From Burkholderiales bacterium (GTDB lineage Bacteria > Pseudomonadota > Gammaproteobacteria > Burkholderiales > JAEUOS01), in the NCBI GenBank assembly GCA_947473125.1, contig CANJDH010000033.1, positions 1 to 43,386 of the forward strand: a stretch of DNA of 43,386 nucleotides. Reading direction: 5' to 3'. The notes below the pieces were generated by a model that had not been told where the DNA came from, ran no database searches, and was given only the letters and a program-made list of their open reading frames with translations. Of the stretch, positions 18,332 to 25,402 are shown piece by piece (position 1 is the stretch's first letter; each line of letters begins with the position of its first letter). The position numbers and the translations under genes are program-made.

Positions 18332-18354
18332 CGGCTCCAGGAGCCGTTCTTCAG
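18332..18354. repeat. Dispersed palindromic repeat, partial copy
   Basis: CGGCTCCAGGAGCCG (18332-18346), a palindrome with a single central base, followed by TTCTTCAGG. It shares GGCTCCAGGAGCC and the TTCTTCAGG tail with the copy at 42569-42593 but has lost the outer left arm. It lies 11 bp after the pyrF stop. Confidence 0.6.
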
Positions 18355-18373
18355 GGCATTGGCCCCAAGAGCC

Positions 18374-18402
18374 CCTGCCGGAGCGGCTCCCGAGCCGGCA
18401 GG
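18374..18402. terminator. Hairpin between convergent pyrF and amidohydrolase genes
   Basis: CCTGCCGG (18374-18381) pairs perfectly with CCGGCAGG (18395-18402) around a 13-base loop, in the 93-bp gap between two convergent stop codons. Its position suggests bidirectional termination; there is no long T-run. Confidence 0.5.
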
Positions 18403-18413
18403 CTGTCAGGAAA

Positions 18414-19502
18414 TCATGCTTTCCACTTCGGCATCAGGCGCACTGCATTGCCGCGGCCGATCGCATCGAGGTCGGCCTGCGAAAAACCGTAGTCGATGAT
18501 GCCCTTGACGTGGTCTTCGCCGGTGCGATACGGGTAGTCGGAACCGAACAGCACCTGCGACACGTTGACCAGTTTCATCAGCGAGGCGAGCGCGCCGGGG
18601 TGCGCCGACCAGGCCGTGTCGTAGTAGAAGCGCTTCAACTCGTGCATCACGCCGTTGGGCACGCGGGCCACCAGTTTCGGGTCGATGATCGGCGCGCGCA
18701 GCAGGCGCTCGGTGAGGAACGGCAGCGTGCCGCCGGCGTGCGAGAAGATGAAGTCGATGTTCGGGTTGCGCGCCGCCGTACCCGAGAACACGATGTCGAC
18801 GATGGTGCGCGTGGTGTCGGTGCCGAACTCCACCACGGTCGGCTGCACGTCGGGGGTCAGGATGTTGCGGCAGCAGTTGGCCGCCGTCGGATGCGTGTAG
18901 AGGATCGCCTTGCGCCGGTTCAGCTCGGCCATGATCGGTGCGAACGAGGCGTGGCCGAGCCATTTGTCGCCGTAGCTGGTGAGCAGGCCGATGCCGTCGG
19001 CTTTCAACACATCAAGGCCGTACTCGATCTCCTTCAGCGAAGCGTCGATGTCCTGCAGCGGCAGCATGATGAACGAGCCGAAGCGGCCCGGATGGTCCTT
19101 GGCGATCTTGGCGGCCCACTCGTTCGATTCGCGAGCAATGCGGCGCGCGTTGGCGGCGTCGGCAAACTGCACCTGCGGCGTAGTCACCGACACAATCGAG
19201 GTGATCACACCGGCCTTGTCCATGTCGTCGAGGGTTTTTGCCAGAGACCAGTTGCGTACGATCGGCGGCGCCTGGTTGGCTTTGGCAAGTTCGGCTACAT
19301 AGGCCGGCGAAAATACGTGGTGGTGCGTGTCGATACGGTTTTTGACGCCGGCGCCGCTGCCCGCCGTGGTGCAGCCGGGCAGCATGCTCGCGGCGCCGAG
19401 CGCCCCCAGGCCCGAGAGAAAACCGCGACGTGACGGAGTCGGCTCGCAGAAGCACGAATACTGTGCGGCGGCGTGGGTGCAGGCGGCATCGTTGTTGAAC
19501 AT
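18414..19502 (-). CDS. Tat-exported amidohydrolase (ACMSD-type metal-dependent hydrolase/decarboxylase)
   Basis: A 362-residue amidohydrolase_2 (ACMSD-like) enzyme, a TIM-barrel metal enzyme that hydrolyses or decarboxylates carboxylates. Metal-ligand motifs are DTHHHVF near residue 58, ILYTHPTAAN, FIFSHAGGTLPF and LFGSDYPYRTG. Unusually for this mostly cytoplasmic family, the N-terminus has a twin-arginine signal (PSRRGFLSGLGALG) followed by SMLPGC, which resembles a lipobox, so the folded enzyme is probably exported and perhaps lipid-anchored. About 25 residues precede the RR pair. It is divergent from a TPP-enzyme gene across a 133-bp gap. The substrate is unknown; a gamma-resorcylate-like or acylated substrate is possible. 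Confidence 0.9.
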   Translation of the reverse strand: MFNNDAACTHAAAQYSCFCEPTPSRRGFLSGLGALGAASMLPGCTTAGSGAGVKNRIDTHHHVFSPAYVAELAKANQAPPIVRNWSLAKTLDDMDKAGVITSIVSVTTPQVQFADAANARRIARESNEWAAKIAKDHPGRFGSFIMLPLQDIDASLKEIEYGLDVLKADGIGLLTSYGDKWLGHASFAPIMAELNRRKAILYTHPTAANCCRNILTPDVQPTVVEFGTDTTRTIVDIVFSGTAARNPNIDFIFSHAGGTLPFLTERLLRAPIIDPKLVARVPNGVMHELKRFYYDTAWSAHPGALASLMKLVNVSQVLFGSDYPYRTGEDHVKGIIDYGFSQADLDAIGRGNAVRLMPKWKA

Positions 19503-19635
19503 GGTTTGTCTCCGTCGTTGGTTTTATCGCGCATTTATCGCGTGATCACTACGTTAGCGCCAAATCGCCGCCCGCGCAATGACGCGCGTCTTTCAGTTAC
19601 ATTGCGCATCTCTGTCCAACTTACCCCACACCATC

Positions 19636-21180
19636 ATGAATGGCGCCGAAAGCCTGGTCCGCACCCTGATTGCAAGCGACCTCAACGTCTGCTTCACCAA
19701 CCCCGGCACGTCCGAAATGCATTTCGTCGCCGCGCTCGACAAGATCGAGGGCATGCGCTGCGTGCTGGGCCTGTTCGAGGGCGTGGTCACCGGCGCCGCC
19801 GACGGCTACTTCCGCATGACCGGCAAACCGGCCTCCACCTTGCTGCACCTCGGGCCCGGCCTCGGCAACGGCCTGGCCAACCTGCACAACGCCAAAAAGG
19901 CGCGCTCCGGCATCGTCAACATCGTCGGTGAACATGCGAGCCACCATCTCAAGTACGATGCACCGCTGACATCCGACATCGAAGGCATTGCGCGGCCGAT
20001 GTCGCACTGGATCAAGACCTCGCCGTCGTCACACGACATCGCCGCCGACGGTGCGCTCGCTGTCGAAGCTGCGCGTGCCGCGCCGGGGCAGATCGCGACC
20101 CTGATCCTGCCCGCCGATACGGCATGGAACGAAGGAACTGCACCGGTGACAGCTCGCCTAGCACCTGCGCGCACCCTCGTATCGAGCGAAGCCGTGCGCG
20201 CGGCAGCCGCGGCTCTCAAACAACCCGATGCAGCCCTCATGATGGGCGGCATTGGTGTACGCAACCCGGCAATGGAACTGGCCGGCCGTATCGCTGCGAA
20301 GACGGGTTGCAAAATTATCAGCGAGTACAACAGCGCACGCACCGAGCGCGGCGCCGGGCGCGTGATTTCGAACCGCGTTCCGTATGTTGTCGACCTGGCC
20401 CTCAAGACGCTTGCTGGGTTTCGCCAGATCGTGCTGGTGGGTGCCAAGGCACCGGTAAGCTTCTTCGCGTATCCGGACAAGCCGTCGACCCTGGCGCATA
20501 CCGAATGCACGTTTACCAAACTGGCGGGCATCGAGGAAGACATCGTCGGCGCCCTCGAAGCGCTGGCCGATGAACTTGGCGCGCGCGCCACGCCGCCAGC
20601 GCATGTCGCCACACTGACGCCGCCAGCGCTGGCCACCGGCAAGGTCACGCTCGATGGCATTGCCGCCGTGCTCGGCGCGTTGATTCCCGAAAACGCCATC
20701 GTGGTCGACGAAGCAGTATCGAGCGGGCGCGGCTTTGCGCCCTCCACCACCCATGTGCAGCCGCACGACTGGCTCACCACCATGGGCGGCGCAATCGGCT
20801 TCGGCCTGCCGACCGCGGTCGGCGCCGCGATCGGCGCGCCAGGGCGCAAGGTGCTCAGCCTCGAAGGCGACGGCAGCGCGATGTACACCCTGCAGGCGCT
20901 CTGGACCATGGCTCGTGAGCAGCTCGACGTGACGGTGGTGATTTTCGCGAACCGCTCCTACAACATCCTGCGCGGCGAACTTGCGGCAGTTGGCGCCGGC
21001 ACCCCCGGCCAGCGCGCCACCGACATGCTCACCCTGGATCGCCCCAACCTCGACTGGGTCGCGATGGCGCGCGGCCATGGCGTTGAAGCCGGGCAGGCGA
21101 CGACGCTGGATGAACTGGCGACCCAGCTCAAACGCGGCCTCGCCACCAGCGGGCCTTACCTCATCGAATTGGTGTTCTAG
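19636..21180 (+). CDS. Thiamine pyrophosphate enzyme, acetolactate synthase large-subunit-like
   Basis: A 514-residue three-domain TPP enzyme. The PYR domain has CFTNPGTSEMHFVAALD and the catalytic Glu in LFEGVVTGAADGY. The PP domain has the TPP/Mg motif EGDGSAMYTLQALWTMAREQ, closing with FANRSYNIL. ATG at 19636 gives MNGAESLVRTL, the usual start; earlier in-frame codons lack conservation. Without an ilvN-type subunit or ilvC, and with an Asp/Glu-racemase-fold gene and a Bug receptor downstream, it is more likely a catabolic 2-oxoacid decarboxylase or carboligase than the branched-chain biosynthetic enzyme. Cytoplasmic. Confidence 0.92.
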   Translation: MNGAESLVRTLIASDLNVCFTNPGTSEMHFVAALDKIEGMRCVLGLFEGVVTGAADGYFRMTGKPASTLLHLGPGLGNGLANLHNAKKARSGIVNIVGEHASHHLKYDAPLTSDIEGIARPMSHWIKTSPSSHDIAADGALAVEAARAAPGQIATLILPADTAWNEGTAPVTARLAPARTLVSSEAVRAAAAALKQPDAALMMGGIGVRNPAMELAGRIAAKTGCKIISEYNSARTERGAGRVISNRVPYVVDLALKTLAGFRQIVLVGAKAPVSFFAYPDKPSTLAHTECTFTKLAGIEEDIVGALEALADELGARATPPAHVATLTPPALATGKVTLDGIAAVLGALIPENAIVVDEAVSSGRGFAPSTTHVQPHDWLTTMGGAIGFGLPTAVGAAIGAPGRKVLSLEGDGSAMYTLQALWTMAREQLDVTVVIFANRSYNILRGELAAVGAGTPGQRATDMLTLDRPNLDWVAMARGHGVEAGQATTLDELATQLKRGLATSGPYLIELVF

Positions 21181-21206
21181 AAAGAAAAAGAAAGCGAATC
21201 GATCAC

Positions 21207-21938
21207 ATGGCAGGCTACCGCGCCCGACTGGGCTTTTTGATTCCCCCCGGCAACCCGACCACCGAGCCCGAGGTGATCCGCCTCACCCCGCCCGGCGTGT
21301 CGGTGCATTTCACGCGCATGGTGGCGCACGGCGTGACCGGCAGCCTCGACGGCCAGGAAGAGCGCAACCGCACCCAGATCGCGCACCTCGATGACAACGT
21401 CGCGTTGCTCTCGATGGTCAACCCCTCGGTGATGGTGCTGGCGCACACGGCGACCAGCTACACCCTGGGCAAGCAGGGCGAGGCGGAACTGGTCGAGCGC
21501 ATCCAGCGCTCCAGCGGGTTTCGCTTCATCACCGCCTTTGGCAGCGTGGTCGAAGCGCTGCAGCGTCTCGGCGTTGAGCGTGTTGCGGTCGGCACGCCCT
21601 ACAGTGAGGCTTCCACCCAGCAGTGCAAGGCGAACCTTGAAGCCTACGGTTTCAAGGTGGTGAGCATCGGCCGCCTCGGCGGCGTGCAGAACATCTACGA
21701 CGAAACACCCGAGCGCGCCTACAGTCTGGCGCGCCAGGTCGATTCGGTCGACGCGCAGGCGGTGTTCCTCTCCGGCGTCGGCATGCCGACCCTCGAGACT
21801 CTGGCAATGATGGAGCAGGACCTTGGCAAGCCGGTGATCTCCAGCACTGCCGCGATGATGTGGAACGCGCTGCGCATCGCACATGTCAGCGCGCCGATCA
21901 ACGGGTTCGGCCGCCTGCTGGCCAACCCCAACCTGTAG
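21207..21938 (+). CDS. Maleate isomerase/arylmalonate decarboxylase-type (Asp/Glu racemase superfamily) protein lacking catalytic cysteines
   Basis: A 243-residue protein of the Asp/Glu racemase superfamily, closest in layout to maleate isomerase and arylmalonate decarboxylase (RLGFLIPPGNPTTEPE start, ITAFGSVVEALQRLGVERVAVGTPY, and LGKPVISSTAAMMWNALR). In that family catalysis uses one or two cysteines, one after the strand near residue 80 and one near residue 190. Here those places read LAHTATSY and FLSGVGMPT, with Thr and Gly, and the only cysteine (C140 in TQQCKAN) lies outside both. It is either inactive in classical racemisation or uses other chemistry. It sits between the TPP enzyme and a Bug receptor in one operon. 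Confidence 0.88.
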   Translation: MAGYRARLGFLIPPGNPTTEPEVIRLTPPGVSVHFTRMVAHGVTGSLDGQEERNRTQIAHLDDNVALLSMVNPSVMVLAHTATSYTLGKQGEAELVERIQRSSGFRFITAFGSVVEALQRLGVERVAVGTPYSEASTQQCKANLEAYGFKVVSIGRLGGVQNIYDETPERAYSLARQVDSVDAQAVFLSGVGMPTLETLAMMEQDLGKPVISSTAAMMWNALRIAHVSAPINGFGRLLANPNL

Positions 21939-21948
21939 GGAGCAGGTC

Positions 21949-22914
21949 ATGCGACGCATCGTTCTTGCCATGGTCACTACTGCAATGCTGGCCGCGCAGG
22001 CTGTGGCGCAACCCAAAGCCTTCCCCGACCATGCGGTGAAACTGGTCGTGCCGTTCACCGCCGGCGGCAACGCCGACGTGGTGGCGCGCATGGTCGCGCA
22101 AGGCATGGGCGATCAGCTCAAGCAATCGGTCATCGTCGAAAACCGCCCTGGCGCCAACGCCATGATCGGCGCCGAAGCGGTGGCACGTTCCGCTCCCGAT
22201 GGCTACACCATGATGCTCGCCACGGCGGAGAGCCACGCGATCAACCCGCACATCTACAAGAAGGTCAACTACGACGCGGTGAAGGATTTCGCACCGGTCG
22301 GGGTGATCGGCTACTTTCCGTTCGCGCTGGTGATCAACCCGAAGCTGCCGGTGCAGAACCTCGCCGAGTTCGTCGACTACGCGAAAAAGAACAAGGGCAA
22401 GCTCAACTTCGCTTCATGGGGCGTGGGCAGCACGTCGCAAATTGCCTTTGAGCAGTTCAAGCAGACCACCGGCATTGACCTGGTGCATGTGCCTTACCAG
22501 GGGGCAGCGCCAGCGCTCACCGCCATCGCAGGCGGGCAGGTGGATGCTTTCATGGTGCCTCTCAGCGTGGCGGTGCCGCAGGCGCGCAATGGCCGGGTCC
22601 GGCTGCTCGGCGTGACCACCGCACAGCGCGTGGCCACATCGCCCGACATCCCCACCCTCTCCGAACAGGGCGTCGCGGTGGTGAGCGGCGGCTGGCATGT
22701 GCTGGTGGTGCCCAAGGCCACGCCGATCGAGGTGGTGGCTCTATTGAACAAGGCCTTGCTGGCGACAACTTCGGCACCGGCAATGCGCGAGGCTCTGCTC
22801 AAAGTGGGCGTGGACCCTGCCAGCACCAGCCCGATGGACGCCGAGAAAATGCTGGTAGCCGAATGGCAGCGCTGGGGCAAGATCGCGCGCGACGCGGCGG
22901 TGCAGGCCGACTAG
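21949..22914 (+). CDS. Bug/TctC-family periplasmic solute-binding receptor
   Basis: A 321-residue Bug receptor. A Sec signal peptide (MRRIVLAMVTTAMLAAQAVAQ) is followed by FPDHAVKLVVPFTAGGNADVVARMVAQ, VENRPGANAMIGAEAVARSAPDGY, HVPYQGAAPALTAIAGGQV and DIPTLSEQGVAVVSGGWH, all in the standard order. ATG at 21949 follows GGGAGCAGG, ten bases after the racemase-fold stop. Being co-transcribed with the TPP enzyme and the racemase-fold protein, it probably delivers or senses their substrate, likely a dicarboxylate or 2-oxoacid. No permease genes accompany it. Confidence 0.93.
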   Translation: MRRIVLAMVTTAMLAAQAVAQPKAFPDHAVKLVVPFTAGGNADVVARMVAQGMGDQLKQSVIVENRPGANAMIGAEAVARSAPDGYTMMLATAESHAINPHIYKKVNYDAVKDFAPVGVIGYFPFALVINPKLPVQNLAEFVDYAKKNKGKLNFASWGVGSTSQIAFEQFKQTTGIDLVHVPYQGAAPALTAIAGGQVDAFMVPLSVAVPQARNGRVRLLGVTTAQRVATSPDIPTLSEQGVAVVSGGWHVLVVPKATPIEVVALLNKALLATTSAPAMREALLKVGVDPASTSPMDAEKMLVAEWQRWGKIARDAAVQAD

Positions 22915-22931
22915 CTTCTCTTATTTTCTTG

Positions 22932-22956
22932 AAGAATGGCGCTGGTAGCTATTCTT
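22932..22956. repeat. Dispersed palindromic repeat, 25-bp copy
   Basis: Arms AAGAATGGC (22932-22940) and GCTATTCTT (22948-22956) around a 7-base centre form a 9-bp stem with one G-U pair when transcribed. It lies 17 bp after the Bug receptor stop and has the same total length and outer arms as the copies at 24740 and 42569. Confidence 0.6.
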
Positions 22957-23047
22957 GTCGATTTGCCTGCTTTGAATCCGCCTCGCGTTGACAGATCAAT
23001 AAGGTCCGGCCGTGTCGGCAAAGGGCGGCCGCACACCCCATACCGCG

Positions 23048-23692
23048 CTAGCGTGGTCGCGCCAGGAATTCAATCACACGACTTCGCACGTCGCCCGGCC
23101 AGTCGATGTTCCCGGTTATTTCGCAAGGCCCTTCGCCTGCGGCGAATGGGTCTTCCCGGCCGGCACGCAGCGCAGCGACAACGGCATCGCGGCGGTTGGC
23201 AGCATAAGACTTGCGTGGCCCGGCATCCCAGCCGTCCGCGATGGGGCGAAACATTGTTTCCCATCCATCAGCATTCAGCAGGCAGAGTTTTTCGAGCTTT
23301 TCGCCGGATACTTTCGCAAACTGAAAGACTCCCGTTCCCCTTGCCGTCAAAAGCCGAATACTATCGATCCGTGATTCCGAGGAAAGGTTCAGGTCTCGCG
23401 TCAGCTCTGACAGTTGGCCTGACTTGAGCACTCTTGCCTGCACCGTCATAGTCGTCACCCACGTGTTGTACATTTCCATGTCCATAGTCCAGAGACCTTG
23501 CTTTCTCTTCTCTGTGGCATGTTGCGTCAGCACCAATACATCCCGGGTTCCGGCCAGGAATTGTTCCGGAACGTAGGGCGCGAGATCTCGAATCGGTGTC
23601 GACTCCGATGCCGGAAAGGGAATCGCGATACCCCAAGCACACCCCCCGAGCATTACGCAAAGCAGCAACATGATCGCGTGACGACGATGCAT
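23048..23692 (-). CDS. Uncharacterised lipoprotein
   Basis: A 214-residue protein not assigned to a family. A lipoprotein signal is clear: MHRRHAIMLLLCVMLGGC, with the acylated Cys at 18. The mature part has an IRDLAPYVPEQF stretch, predicted beta-rich segments (RDVLVLTQHATEK, WVTTMTVQARVL) and GVFQFAKVSGEKLEKLCLLNADGW. ATG at 23692 has AGGAG five bases upstream. It lies 48 bp after another lipoprotein gene on the same strand, and the two may form an envelope-associated pair. No homologue with a known role is recognised. Confidence 0.82.
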   Translation of the reverse strand: MHRRHAIMLLLCVMLGGCAWGIAIPFPASESTPIRDLAPYVPEQFLAGTRDVLVLTQHATEKRKQGLWTMDMEMYNTWVTTMTVQARVLKSGQLSELTRDLNLSSESRIDSIRLLTARGTGVFQFAKVSGEKLEKLCLLNADGWETMFRPIADGWDAGPRKSYAANRRDAVVAALRAGREDPFAAGEGPCEITGNIDWPGDVRSRVIEFLARPR

Positions 23693-23740
23693 TCAGCTCC
23701 TTTCTGCCGTCACGCAACCGCGCAACAGGCTGCTCTTGGT

Positions 23741-24547
23741 TTATCTGGCCGGCAGAAAGCCCAGCTCACGCAAACATTCCCCCACCAATCTCCGACTTTC
23801 CAACGCAAAAACTTCCTTGAAGAGCCGGGCTTGATCTTCGAATGCACGGGATAGCGGAGAGAGTCTGGGCAGCGCTCCGGGATTGGCTGCGCGGGCCCGT
23901 CCAATCACGCGTCCGTTGGACGGATCAATGACCTTGATATGCACCTGCAGGATAAATCTCTCTCCTGTGAGGATCTCGTAATTGCTGATCCCGACCTCGA
24001 AGACAAGCCCTTGGGCGCCCTGCGTGGCAGTGGCAGAACCACTCACCGCATCCGGCGCGTTGTACCAGGCGCGGATTGGCGCGAGCCAATTCTCCCCCCA
24101 GACCGAAGGCGTGCGATCAACCACACCGGGAACCGGCTGGGGCTCCGGCGCTACGGATACCCGCAAGCCAAGCGCCTCCAGCTGTGTCCGGACCTCACTT
24201 GCCAGCACTGTTGTAGGGAGCCAGGCCTTGCCTGAGTCAATCACCGACCTGAGGACTTGTCCTTGTTGCTCCGCCTGCCGCAAAGCGTCGGGCGCGTTCG
24301 CCGCCACTAGAATTGTTTGTATGAGAATGACGGCACCGGCAGCACGGGCGGTTGCATCGCCGACGACGGCAACGCCAGGAAAGGACCCATCGCCCAGCAA
24401 GTTTGGGCCCACACCGAGCGGTGGCGACTCCATCGCAACAATCCGAACCTCCCGGGCGCTCGCGATAACCCCGCCATCAGGAACAATGGCCGGACCAACG
24501 CAGCCGGCAAGAACGAAGGCTGTCGCCAGGATCACAAACCGCGTCAT
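23741..24547 (-). CDS. Uncharacterised lipoprotein
   Basis: A 268-residue predicted lipoprotein: MTRFVILATAFVLAGC with acylated Cys16, then VGPAIVPDGGVIASAREVRIVAME. A weakly hydrophobic, alanine-rich stretch follows (TARAAGAVILIQTILVAANAPDALRQAEQQGQVLR in part), then a segment with WLPTTVLASEVRTQLEALGLRVSV that resembles the layered folds of periplasmic lipoproteins annotated only as hypothetical. ATG at 24547 has AAGGTGG seven bases upstream; the frame further upstream is not convincing. It precedes another lipoprotein on the same strand. No function can be assigned. Confidence 0.82.
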   Translation of the reverse strand: MTRFVILATAFVLAGCVGPAIVPDGGVIASAREVRIVAMESPPLGVGPNLLGDGSFPGVAVVGDATARAAGAVILIQTILVAANAPDALRQAEQQGQVLRSVIDSGKAWLPTTVLASEVRTQLEALGLRVSVAPEPQPVPGVVDRTPSVWGENWLAPIRAWYNAPDAVSGSATATQGAQGLVFEVGISNYEILTGERFILQVHIKVIDPSNGRVIGRARAANPGALPRLSPLSRAFEDQARLFKEVFALESRRLVGECLRELGFLPAR

Positions 24548-24739
24548 GATCACCACCTTGGGCGCTTCAGGACAATGGCACCTTGCGCGCCAAAACCACT
24601 CTACTCTCGATACTCGCCGATGTAAATGGATTCTCAGTCGCGTTTGGTCTTGTTTGTCACGTCCCGCGCGTGGCCAAGACAACGCAAAAACGTTTCTCGC
24701 AACCCAGCCAAGCCGGCCATCGGAGAATCAAGGGGGATG

Positions 24740-24764
24740 AAGAATGGCTCCAGAAGCCATTCTT
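24740..24764. repeat. Dispersed palindromic repeat, 25-bp copy
   Basis: AAGAATGGCT (24740-24749), five-base loop CCAGA, AGCCATTCTT (24755-24764): a perfect 10-bp stem, 13 bp beyond the stop of the BrnA-like antitoxin gene. GTTTTTC follows seven bases after it on the plus strand. It is the same element as at 42569-42593. Confidence 0.7.
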
Positions 24765-24777
24765 GCAGGAGTTTTTC

Positions 24778-25062
24778 TCAGGCTGACTGCAATGCCTGAT
24801 CAATCACTTTTTTGGAAACGCCCTGCGCCTTGAGTGCGCGCGCAATATTGTCCAGCTTGGGCACATCGAGTTCTTCAAGGTCCTTGCGCGCCCCCTGACT
24901 GATGTAAAAGCGGATCAACCCTTGATAGCCGGAAAACCCTTTGGCGGCGGCAATTTCCTTGAGTTCATCGATCATGTGCTGCGGCATGCGCATACTGATC
25001 AGTGCCATCGGCGGATCCTTGACCATGCGTTTCTGAATGCGCTCCAGAGATTTGGTTTTCAT
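24778..25062 (-). CDS. brnA: BrnA-like antitoxin (ribbon-helix-helix)
   Basis: A 94-residue protein, probably the antitoxin and transcriptional autorepressor of the BrnT/BrnA type II system. MALISMRMPQHMIDELKEIAAAKGFSGYQGLIRFYISQG is a ribbon-helix-helix DNA-binding pattern; the C-terminal part (LDVPKLDNIARALKAQGVSKKVIDQALQ) is helical and would contact the toxin. I prefer ATG at 25062 because GAGG stands seven bases upstream; ATG at 25068 overlaps the toxin stop as ATGA but sits too close to that site. The toxin gene comes first, the usual order for this family. Confidence 0.85.
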   Translation of the reverse strand: MKTKSLERIQKRMVKDPPMALISMRMPQHMIDELKEIAAAKGFSGYQGLIRFYISQGARKDLEELDVPKLDNIARALKAQGVSKKVIDQALQSA

Positions 25063-25064
25063 CT

Positions 25065-25367
25065 TCATTCCTCGTAAATGCGGCGCTCGGCGGATGTGGC
25101 CCGCCATGCGCTGATGATGCGAAATCCGTCGTTCAGTTTTTCGACGTGAACCACGAACAGCAGCCGGTCTTTTGCGCCGTACCCGATCACGCCCAGGCGC
25201 TTTTCATCGTTGCGGCTGGCGTCCACCCAGCGTGCACCCGGATCGAAAAAAGCCTCGGTCGCTTCCTCGAATGTCACGCCGTCGTGATGCGCCGGATTGT
25301 CCGCCGCTTTCGCCCCGTCCCATTCAAAAACGACACCCCGGATGATTTTGGTGACCGTCCTTGACAT
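25065..25367 (-). CDS. brnT: BrnT family ribonuclease toxin (DUF497)
   Basis: A 100-residue BrnT-like toxin; the family folds like RelE-type ribonucleases and stops translation by cutting mRNA. Family marks are FEWDGAKAADNPAHHDGVTFEEATEAFFDP near the N-terminus, RLGVIGYGAKDRLLFVVHVE and the C-terminal RIISAWRATSAERRIYEE, which carries the conserved basic residues. ATG at 25367 is the only in-frame start near the conserved FEWD, and no Shine-Dalgarno precedes it; with a promoter -10 box only a few bases upstream, translation may be leaderless. The antitoxin gene follows with an overlap or a 2-bp gap depending on its start. Confidence 0.9.
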   Translation of the reverse strand: MSRTVTKIIRGVVFEWDGAKAADNPAHHDGVTFEEATEAFFDPGARWVDASRNDEKRLGVIGYGAKDRLLFVVHVEKLNDGFRIISAWRATSAERRIYEE

Positions 25368-25374
25368 GTATGCA

Positions 25375-25402
25375 ATGTATATACAAAATTGAAAATTGTC
25401 AA
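25375..25402 (-). promoter_or_regulatory. Promoter and palindromic operator candidate for brnTA
   Basis: On the minus strand TTGACA (25402-25397), a perfect -35 box, overlaps the TGA stop of the upstream TPP-enzyme gene (25401-25399). After 17 bases comes TACATT (25379-25374), a fair -10 match; TATACA at 15 bases is an alternative. The palindrome TGTATATACA (25376-25385) overlies the -10 region and is a good candidate operator for the BrnA-type repressor. Only about seven bases separate the -10 from the toxin ATG. Confidence 0.6.

Noticed and set aside
19636-21180. Assignment of the TPP enzyme as biosynthetic acetolactate synthase (ilvB)
   Set aside because: No ilvN-type regulatory subunit, ilvC or ilvD follows, and the operon partners are a racemase-fold protein and a Bug receptor.
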